This document shows, piece after piece, positions 5,866 through 11,613 of a stretch of DNA of 11,613 nucleotides (the first letter of the stretch is position 1; every line of letters begins with the position of its first letter). Origin of the DNA: Acidobacteriota bacterium. GTDB lineage: Bacteria; Acidobacteriota; Terriglobia; Terriglobales; Acidobacteriaceae. The DNA is taken from positions 1 through 11,613 of the forward strand of contig JAJXXG010000083.1 in assembly GCA_021781255.1 (NCBI GenBank), in the 5' to 3' direction. The notes under the pieces were generated by a model that saw nothing but the letters and a program-made list of their open reading frames with translations, was not told the DNA's origin and made no database searches. Both the position numbers and the translations under genes were made by a program.

Positions 5866-6684
5866 CTAGCTCGCGCGCTGCTCCGCCGGATCGTAGGCAC
5901 GGGCCGCCGCCTCGAAATCGGCATCGCGAGCCATGAGCAGCTCGCGACGCTTCGAATTCGGCAGTGCCCAGTACTGATCCTCGGTATACTTCAAGGTCCT
6001 GGGTGGAGGATTTCCGCCGCCGCCGCGTGGGCGATAGCCGGTCGTGAATCCCTGTCTGGGCCTCTCTGTGCGCTGAACCTGAGTCTCCGCAGGAAACGTT
6101 GAGGGGGTTGAGGGGTTGCGGGTGGGCTCGTTCTGGCCCTCGAAGAGTTGGCCATCGGCGAGCAGATCGTTGAAGCATTGAGTCAAAATCTCACGGGTTA
6201 CCAGCGCCGGATTTCCACCGGCCCTCCGGATTGCCTCGTTGCCCAGAATACGCCGGTTACCCGGATGCTGATAAAACTCGGGATGCTCATGCTCCCAGGC
6301 CACCGCCAGTTCGCCATATCGCCGCTTGGCATCGGTCAGCGGATCGACACCGGTCTCATCGGCGATCAGCTTCACCATTGCAGCCGCAGCCTTGGCAGGA
6401 TTCTGCAGGTCAAGCGTTAGCCGCATCTTGTCGTCGGCGGAAAGGCGGGAAGGACCGCTAATTGGAGTTGCTGCGGAAGCAGCAGTCGGTGGAGATTTGC
6501 GGGCGTCGAGCAGTGCTTTCTGCGCGTTCGCGTGGTTGCGCTCAATCTTGCCAAGGACTTCATCCATCGTCGCGCCATAGACGTACTGCGGATGCGTTCC
6601 GTCCTCCAGATCGATCACGCGCGCAAAGGTGCCGGGTTCTATCGGCTGTCCATTCGCCCGCTTGTCGGTCCAGTACGAAATCAC
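5866..6684 (-). CDS. Scaffold-position protein upstream of the capsid gene (272 aa)
   Basis: The protein lies immediately before the major capsid gene, where phages usually encode a scaffolding protein. Residues 95-185 are helical and contain EHPEFYQHPGNRRIL followed by LVTREILTQCFNDLLADGQL. This HP-x-Y, N, then T-E-x-L-x-x-A/C-F-x-x-L-x-x-x-G-x-L pattern recurs in phage proteins next to the capsid gene. Residues 186-230 are a disordered Pro/Gly/Arg linker. The end (232-270) is a short charged helical tail that could bind capsid protein. No protease motif is seen. The start is GTG (6684-6682), overlapping the previous stop as GTGA, with GGGGTG about 5 nt upstream. The scaffold role is inferred from position and composition. 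Confidence 0.72.
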   Translation of the reverse strand: MISYWTDKRANGQPIEPGTFARVIDLEDGTHPQYVYGATMDEVLGKIERNHANAQKALLDARKSPPTAASAATPISGPSRLSADDKMRLTLDLQNPAKAAAAMVKLIADETGVDPLTDAKRRYGELAVAWEHEHPEFYQHPGNRRILGNEAIRRAGGNPALVTREILTQCFNDLLADGQLFEGQNEPTRNPSTPSTFPAETQVQRTERPRQGFTTGYRPRGGGGNPPPRTLKYTEDQYWALPNSKRRELLMARDADFEAAARAYDPAEQRAS

Positions 6685-7100
6685 TGCTTCACCCCGTCCA
6701 TCTCGTCGATCTCAGCCTGCACCATCACCGGGATCTCGTGTTTTACCCGGTCCAGAGCCTTCACATAGGCCCATACCTCGGCGATCTTCTGTGCATTTCC
6801 CAGCGGATCGTCCTGCGATACAGATATAGCACCTTTCTTTGTTCTGTGGAAAGATTTTTCCAGCAGCCGCCGCAGAACCGGCCACCCCGCCGACATCACC
6901 ATCTCCTTCAGCGCCAAGCGCTCGCTCCGCTCCAGTTCGCGCTCTACATCCTCCACAGCCTCCGGCCGCAACTGCCCCAGCGGCTCCGGCTTCGTCTGCT
7001 GCGCCGCTCCATCCCGCAAGGCCGCCAGTTCGTCACTCAGCGGCATTCCGCGCGAGTAGCGCTCAAACATCGGCGGGATTGTAAAGGTCTGTTCGCTCAT
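6681..7100 (-). CDS. Conserved-looking small phage protein, unknown function (139 aa)
   Basis: The protein is mostly helical. A short N-terminal tail is followed by a charged helix (about 45-70, ERELERSERLALKEMV), then GWPVLRRLLEKSF (72-84), DDPLGNAQKIAEVWAYV (97-113) and a final helix. There is no signal peptide, membrane segment or catalytic motif. Its place between portal and scaffold-position genes suggests a minor head or assembly role. Its ATG overlaps the portal stop as ATGA. The upstream GGGAG is too close to the ATG to be a good ribosome-binding site, so translation probably depends on ribosomes finishing the portal gene. It could be an assembly chaperone or portal partner; I cannot tell. 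Confidence 0.75.
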   Translation of the reverse strand: MSEQTFTIPPMFERYSRGMPLSDELAALRDGAAQQTKPEPLGQLRPEAVEDVERELERSERLALKEMVMSAGWPVLRRLLEKSFHRTKKGAISVSQDDPLGNAQKIAEVWAYVKALDRVKHEIPVMVQAEIDEMDGVKQ

Positions 7101-9277
7101 ACTCCCTGCTGCAGTTCCTGCATGTCGGTATTCCGCTCCAGCCGCCCCTCGGCCAACCCCAGTTCATCGACCGGCAGCTTGTCCATGATCTTGTCGACCA
7201 GCGTGTTCTGCATATCCGTCGCGCCCTTGGCCTGCACTTCGGCGATCTTGTTCGCGCCGCGGATCTTCTCCAGTGTTGCCGCGGCCTGCACCCGTTGCGC
7301 GTTCGGATTCAACTGCTGCACATTCTGCATCTCCTCCGGGCTCAGCGGCACGATGATATCCTCTGCGCCCTGTAGCTCACTCACCCGCAGGAATATCTTC
7401 TCGATCGCCAGGAAGTTGATCGTCCAGCCCTTCTGGTGCATGTACTCCATCAACTGCGGCTGCTGCAGCAGTTGCAGCAGGAATGGAATCAGCTGCGCGA
7501 TCGCCGCCTTCGCCGCCAGCTTCTGGCCGGCCAGCACCTTGATCGTGAACTCCACATCCTCATCCAGCAGCTTGTCCAGCACCTGCTCGATGATCGCCTT
7601 CGAGAACTTCTTGCTCAGGATGCTACGTATCTCGGCGATCGGCATCTCGTTGCGAACCATGTGAATCTTGAACTGGTTCCAGCGCACGATAATGCCCTCC
7701 AGGTGGCTCACCGGGTCTGCAATCTGCGCATCCGATTGCGCCGCTGCACGGCTCGCCCCCGTCGCCGTCCGAGCGATGCCCTGGGTGCTCGTAATCTGGC
7801 CCTGCATCGCGCCCTGGTTAGCGCCCACCTCGTCAGCTCCGCCCACCTGCGCGAGCTCCATGATCTTCCACGCCTCGGCGGGAATCGCGGGCTTCTCGAC
7901 ATACCCCATCACCTTCCGGATATCCGTACCTTCGGGCGCGTTCAGGCCCCATAGCGTACCCAGCCCCATCACCACGTTCTGCGTCGGGGTGTTGCCGTAC
8001 AGCGTGTTGTAAGCGATTGGCGCGTTCGTCCAATACGCGATCATCTTCAACACTTCGTTCAGCACACCCTGATTCATGCGCTGGTCGCCGGCGTTGATCC
8101 GCCCGATCCCCAGCCCGTAACCTGAGTTCCCGATATTCCACCACGTCGCCGAGTACCCCAGCGCATGGCTCTCGAGATCGTGGCGCTCGTTGCGGATAAT
8201 CTTCATCCGCCCGTCCCACACCAGCATCTCGTATACCACCTCGTCGGTCCAGTAAGCCAGCTTCATCATCGGCTTCTGGGTCGGGTTCGCGCTGACGTTG
8301 CGCTCTTCGCCGCTGGCCTTCATCAGCACGTCATTGTTACCGTTCATGTTCATCGCCACGTTGTTCGGTGGCATGGCATCGCCGTAGGCGTTGTTTGTTA
8401 AATATCGCAACAGCTCCTCGTCGCTCGGGATGTCGAAGTAACACTCCATCCGCGCCATCTGCTGCAGGTCCTGGAAGTACACGTAATCGACATCGATGCG
8501 GCAATGCGCGCTCAGGTCCGGCCGGTTGGGCGTGTTCCACTTCTCGTCCCAGATCGTCATGCCCAGCCGCCGGAACTCGAACGTTGGCCAGCTTTCGGTC
8601 ACCGTCTCGCGCACCGGCTTCCACTTGTCGCTCTCGGCGGTGTCGACGGTCACCGGAGGCCCCAGGGGCTGGTCGATGCTCACCGGCGGCTTCACCCGCT
8701 GCCGCCCGCGCTTGATCTTCGTCCGCGTCGTCCACCGCGGCACCGCGATCCCCGTGCCCTGCAGGGCCTGGCACTCGGCCAGCAGAGTCATGTTGTATTC
8801 GAAATCGGCGCGTTTATCCAGCACGTTCAGCAGATGCGTCCACGCATCCAGAATATTCTCTGCATCCGGATCGTCGGCCAGTGCGCCCTCCGCCTCCAGC
8901 AGAAACGGGCTTTGATCGGCGAAGATGGATCGCCGCACCTGGTTGCTCATCGTGGTCGAGTTCTTCGCCACATTGAACCGGCTGATGCGCGCTGTCTCTC
9001 CCATGCCGGTGCGCCAGTCGCCCTCGAAGTTCGGGCTCTGGTAGAGGTAGTCGATGTACTGCCACTCCGCCAGCCACGCCTTCTCTTCCAGCCATGCTGA
9101 TGCCCGCTGAAAATCCATCCACACCACGGTCGCGGCGGCATTGTCATCCAGCAGCGGAGCCTCAATCCCACCCTCGCTGATGTCGATCTGATCGGCCTGA
9201 ATCTGCGGATTCAGCTCATTGCCGATGACCATGCCATCGCCCGAAGGCCGCGCCGCGATTTCGAGGATGTCAGCCAT
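7097..9277 (-). CDS. Portal protein (726 aa)
   Basis: The portal forms the dodecameric ring at one capsid vertex through which DNA is packaged and ejected. The call rests on size, position directly after the terminase block, and layout. The N-terminal third contains WLAEWQYIDYLYQSPN and a stretch about binding or wing strands; the centre has the long helical and loop region NAPIAYNTLYGNTP and MNQGVLNEVLKMIAYWT; the last roughly 90 residues are a Gln/Ala-rich coiled coil (NPNAQRVQAAATLEKI). At 726 aa it is close in length to podovirus portals such as P22 (725 aa) and N4 (763 aa), and longer than typical siphovirus portals. The ATG overlaps the end of the preceding gene by 8 bp and has only a weak ribosome-binding site, so translation is probably coupled. 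Confidence 0.85.
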   Translation of the reverse strand: MADILEIAARPSGDGMVIGNELNPQIQADQIDISEGGIEAPLLDDNAAATVVWMDFQRASAWLEEKAWLAEWQYIDYLYQSPNFEGDWRTGMGETARISRFNVAKNSTTMSNQVRRSIFADQSPFLLEAEGALADDPDAENILDAWTHLLNVLDKRADFEYNMTLLAECQALQGTGIAVPRWTTRTKIKRGRQRVKPPVSIDQPLGPPVTVDTAESDKWKPVRETVTESWPTFEFRRLGMTIWDEKWNTPNRPDLSAHCRIDVDYVYFQDLQQMARMECYFDIPSDEELLRYLTNNAYGDAMPPNNVAMNMNGNNDVLMKASGEERNVSANPTQKPMMKLAYWTDEVVYEMLVWDGRMKIIRNERHDLESHALGYSATWWNIGNSGYGLGIGRINAGDQRMNQGVLNEVLKMIAYWTNAPIAYNTLYGNTPTQNVVMGLGTLWGLNAPEGTDIRKVMGYVEKPAIPAEAWKIMELAQVGGADEVGANQGAMQGQITSTQGIARTATGASRAAAQSDAQIADPVSHLEGIIVRWNQFKIHMVRNEMPIAEIRSILSKKFSKAIIEQVLDKLLDEDVEFTIKVLAGQKLAAKAAIAQLIPFLLQLLQQPQLMEYMHQKGWTINFLAIEKIFLRVSELQGAEDIIVPLSPEEMQNVQQLNPNAQRVQAAATLEKIRGANKIAEVQAKGATDMQNTLVDKIMDKLPVDELGLAEGRLERNTDMQELQQGV

Positions 9278-9863
9278 GTGCTTCGCACCGTTCTCGACTG
9301 CTTCGCAGTGCAGTAAGATTCGCGATTTCGACTAGCCATTTTGCGAACAAAATTGGAGTGTGAGTTCTTTCTGGCTTCGGCAATTCGCGTTGTTGATGGC
9401 CTGGCGTGCGCTTCATTGAGCCGCCGACATGGCATTGTGGTTCACCCATCACAAAAGGCATTTGCGGAAGCGATTCAGGATTGATCCCACAAATGTACAA
9501 AAGAGTGGGCTTTGCGGCACGATGCCCCCACCATTGCTGCAAAACGGGAAGCGTGAATCCTCCCCATTTGTCTACTCGCCCAGGATTTGGCAATCGGCAA
9601 TGTTTCCATAACTGTGATCCATAAGGATGTTCGAGAACCCCTCCGAACTTCCGCACCGCCAGCACCGCCAGCACCGCCAGCGATTTTTCTACTGGATTCA
9701 CGTTTGCAAGGCCTCGCATACGCCCCCACTGAGCACATGGCGGATGAGCCACCACGGGATTACCTCCAGGGCAATTTCTTGCATCGCGCTGGGCATCCCA
9801 AACCTCGCATTCTTCCAAGGTCTTGTAAATCGAATCCTTTCGGGCATAAAGGACATCAACCAT
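9270..9863 (-). CDS. HPPC/LEHP protein, cytosine-C5 methyltransferase-like fragment (197 aa)
   Basis: Three blocks occur in the order expected for the catalytic half of a cytosine-C5 DNA methyltransferase: HPPCAQW (40-46, compare the PCQ loop), GGVLEHPYGS (74-83, compare ENV), and WWGHRAAKPTLLYICG (111-126, compare the QxRxR region). A C-terminal HTPILFAKWLVEIA helix is also seen. The N-terminal SAM-binding Phe-x-Gly motif of true C5 enzymes is not visible, and the protein is about half their usual length. It is therefore either a divergent enzyme, a partner protein, or one that has lost catalysis. The start is firm: GGAGG lies 5 nt before ATG 9863-9861. It overlaps the terminase stop by 8 bp and the portal start by 8 bp. 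Base composition looks less GC-rich by eye than its neighbours, hinting at later acquisition. Confidence 0.72.
   Translation of the reverse strand: MVDVLYARKDSIYKTLEECEVWDAQRDARNCPGGNPVVAHPPCAQWGRMRGLANVNPVEKSLAVLAVLAVRKFGGVLEHPYGSQLWKHCRLPNPGRVDKWGGFTLPVLQQWWGHRAAKPTLLYICGINPESLPQMPFVMGEPQCHVGGSMKRTPGHQQRELPKPERTHTPILFAKWLVEIANLTALRSSRERCEAHG
9654..9680. repeat. Three exact copies of a 9-bp repeat
   Basis: The unit CACCGCCAG occurs three times in a row without mismatch. On the coding (minus) strand it encodes LAV-LAV-LAV within the 197-aa protein, between the HPPC and LEHP blocks. The length of this segment looks normal for the pattern, so the array may be a site of replication slippage that keeps the reading frame. 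Confidence 0.9.
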
Positions 9864-11571
9864 CCAGCCCTCCCGGCAGCGGGGGCATCCCGCGATAGTT
9901 CACCGCCTTCGACATCGCCGCCAGATGCGCCTGCGTTCTCATCCTCGCCTCTTCATCCACCGCAGGCATCCCCTGCTGGCCCATGAACGCATTCAGCATA
10001 GCATTGTCGCGCACCTGCCTCTGCGCCACAATCTCCTCTTCCTGCCAGTTCGCGCGCATCTGGCTCATCGGCACCCGGTCGGCCAGCGTCCCGATGCACT
10101 CAATGATTCCGTTCTCCTCCACCAGCCCATAGTGGACGAACTGCTTATGACACTCCCCCGCCTTGGTCATCGCGGTCGAGAACATCAGCCGCCCCACCTT
10201 CATCAGCGGTTCCAGCTGCTTCGTCTCCGCATCGCGCCGGTGGTCATCCTCTTCCCAGTACGGCCACTGAATCTTCACGCTCACGTTGCGCCGCGCCGCC
10301 TCGTTGTTGATCAGCGTGCGCATAAACTCGCACCCCGGCGTGTTCAGGATCATCATGCCGTCCGCCTGGTGCTGCTTCTGCATCTGCACCATCAGTTCGG
10401 CCAACCCGGTCGGCGTGCGCGTCGTCTGCCAGCAGTCAATCACGTAAATCTTGCCGTCGATGATCTTCGCCGCCGCACCCTCGGCATACTTCGCCATGTT
10501 CTTTTTGCCGCCATACTGCATCCTCCAGCAGCAAAACACCTCGCCGTTATGCCCAACGAACGGTATCCGCTCCGGCGCCACCAGGCAGCTGGCGTAAAGC
10601 TTCTCGTCGAACGTCGGCACGCTACCGCCCTGCGGGTCGTTCATTTGCTGGCACATGAACGTCTCGTAATCGTCGAAGAACTTCTGCCGCATATCCGCAT
10701 AGCCCATCTCCGGCAGTTCGGGGAAGCACATCACGCACTCATCCTCGGCCGGAAACTCCCCAGGAACCAGGCGCTTGTCGTTTCGCGTGATCAGCGCCTT
10801 GCGGATCAGCAACTTCCATCCCGACCGCTCCGGGTGCTCGAGATCGATCTTTCCCAGGATGTCGCCATATAGATCGAACGGGTGATAGCGCGTCCCGCGG
10901 ACATTGATATAGCCGCCGCCGCGCAGCGTGTTCACGTTCGTGTAGTAGGTCGAAATGACGCCCTTGCGCACGTCGTCGCTGGCCTTGATGCCGCTGTTCT
11001 CGGTCGCCACCATGTCGTCAGGGTTGATCACCCACGGGTGCCAGCCGGACTGCTCCGACTGCGGCGATGTGAACGAAATCGTTGAATCGAGGTCACCGTC
11101 GCCGGTCTCCTTACGGTTCGGCGTATCCCACGGCATCTTGATCTCTTTGTCGGTGCAAATCTCCGGAAACATCAGGTGCAGCGGCTTCATCGTCGAGCCC
11201 TTGCCGCGATAAAAGTACTTCGCGATCGCCAGGCTGATCTTCGCCGCCAGCGGTTGCGTCGCCGTCTCATTCAGCATGGTGATGTCTTCCGAGAAAGCCA
11301 GCAGCCATTGCAGCGAATCTACACGACCCAGTGTGGTCTTGAACGTGCCTCGCGGGTCGAGGTGCATTCGCTTCTTGATCGGATGCTGCTCGCGAATTGA
11401 GAGATTAGGGTTCTTCGGAAAGTACAGATCGACCGCCGGCCGATGGATGCGCTCGGTGAAGTCGCGGAACCCCATCACCTCCGCCAGAAAGAAGTGATCG
11501 GTAATGCAACGATGCCGCATATCCTCGCGGTACGCGGCATCGTTGAACAGCTTGTCCGTATCGAGAATCAT
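9856..11571 (-). CDS. terL: Terminase large subunit (571 aa)
   Basis: This ATP-driven motor packages phage DNA into the head through the portal and normally also cuts it. The ATPase half is clear: a Walker A variant LDPRGTFKTTL (71-81), a Walker B region WVINPDDMV (180-188) with the acidic pair at 185-186, and the coupling motif VRGTRYHPFDLYG (224-236). The C-terminal half has the layout of the RNase-H-like nuclease, with KIYVIDCW (374-381) and ILNTPGCEF (408-416), followed by KQLEPLMKVGRLMF (451-464). However, the acidic residues usual at the nuclease metal sites are not evident: Asn stands where Glu is normal in the ILNTPG block. The last 70 residues form a charged, Met- and Gln-rich tail. 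The ATG follows the previous gene's TAG by 3 bp; its ribosome-binding site (GGGG) is weak. Confidence 0.88.
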   Translation of the reverse strand: MILDTDKLFNDAAYREDMRHRCITDHFFLAEVMGFRDFTERIHRPAVDLYFPKNPNLSIREQHPIKKRMHLDPRGTFKTTLGRVDSLQWLLAFSEDITMLNETATQPLAAKISLAIAKYFYRGKGSTMKPLHLMFPEICTDKEIKMPWDTPNRKETGDGDLDSTISFTSPQSEQSGWHPWVINPDDMVATENSGIKASDDVRKGVISTYYTNVNTLRGGGYINVRGTRYHPFDLYGDILGKIDLEHPERSGWKLLIRKALITRNDKRLVPGEFPAEDECVMCFPELPEMGYADMRQKFFDDYETFMCQQMNDPQGGSVPTFDEKLYASCLVAPERIPFVGHNGEVFCCWRMQYGGKKNMAKYAEGAAAKIIDGKIYVIDCWQTTRTPTGLAELMVQMQKQHQADGMMILNTPGCEFMRTLINNEAARRNVSVKIQWPYWEEDDHRRDAETKQLEPLMKVGRLMFSTAMTKAGECHKQFVHYGLVEENGIIECIGTLADRVPMSQMRANWQEEEIVAQRQVRDNAMLNAFMGQQGMPAVDEEARMRTQAHLAAMSKAVNYRGMPPLPGGLDG

Positions 11572-11574
11572 GCG

Positions 11575-11613
11575 CTACTGCCCCGGCATTCCACCGCCAG
11601 CCGCCGGCGCTGC
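11575..11613 (-). CDS. 3' end of an unknown upstream gene
   Basis: An open frame enters from the right edge and ends at TAG 11577-11575. The visible 12 codons read AAPAAGGGMPGQ, an Ala/Gly/Pro-rich tail of the kind often found at the end of phage proteins. Its stop lies 3 bp before the terminase ATG, matching the tight spacing of the rest of the operon, which is the main support for it being real. It could be the small terminase subunit by position, but nothing in these residues shows that. Confidence 0.5.
   Translation of the reverse strand, partial: AAPAAGGGMPGQ

Noticed and set aside
4755..5924. 389-codon minus-strand frame overlapping the capsid gene
   Set aside because: It is an alternate frame of the capsid gene with Arg/Gln/His-rich, low-information sequence; the capsid frame has a clear family pattern and ribosome-binding site.
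5849..6178. Upstream extension of the capsid frame (110 extra codons)
   Set aside because: This stretch overlaps the 272-aa gene in another frame, has biased composition, and lacks a ribosome-binding site; ATG 5848 has a good one.
6462..7664. Long open frame on the plus strand (400 codons)
   Set aside because: It runs opposite three well-supported minus-strand genes, crosses their boundaries, has a Ser/Cys/Arg-rich composition typical of antisense GC-rich frames, and shows no recognisable domain.

Overview
The window reads as a fragment of a tailed double-stranded DNA phage or prophage (Caudoviricetes). Every supported gene lies on the minus strand, so transcription runs from right to left. 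No integrase, lysis gene, replication gene, tRNA or host gene is visible, so I cannot tell a free phage from a prophage. Composition is GC-rich by eye, which suggests a GC-rich, perhaps soil or environmental, host. The host phylum cannot be fixed from this sequence.

Layout in transcription order: (1) the last 12 codons of an unknown gene at the right edge; (2) the large terminase; (3) a 197-aa protein with HPPC and LEHP motifs that resembles a stripped-down cytosine-C5 methyltransferase; (4) a 726-aa portal protein; (5) a 139-aa unknown; (6) a 272-aa protein in the usual scaffold position; (7) a 402-aa major capsid protein resembling the N4-gp56 type, with an unexpected hydrophobic N-terminal segment; (8) a 233-aa coiled-coil and zinc-knuckle protein; (9) a 92-aa small protein; (10) a 161-aa DUF4177-like plus Ig-like fusion; (11) a 65-aa zinc-ribbon protein; (12) a 333-aa structural protein; (13) a D12-class adenine methyltransferase; (14) a 236-aa structural protein; (15) the start of a gene with 19-residue LPxGL repeats that leaves the window on the left.

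The packaging and head genes are tightly packed, with 4-8 bp stop/start overlaps from the terminase to the scaffold-position gene. This points to one late operon with translational coupling. Two intercistronic hairpins, after the capsid gene and after the Ig-like gene, may tune or end transcription. The repeat gene at the left edge stands apart: a near-consensus sigma-70 promoter (TTGACA, 17-bp spacer, TATAAA) sits directly in front of it.

Working together, the terminase and portal package DNA, the 272-aa protein and capsid protein build the shell, and the small downstream proteins probably decorate or complete the head and neck. The two methyltransferase-like genes, interleaved with head genes, may protect or mark phage DNA. 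The most unusual items are the repeat gene with its own promoter and its constant/variable repeat pattern, the capsid protein's membrane-like N terminus, the methyltransferase-like gene between terminase and portal, and the terminase nuclease domain, in which the usual acidic residues are hard to find.
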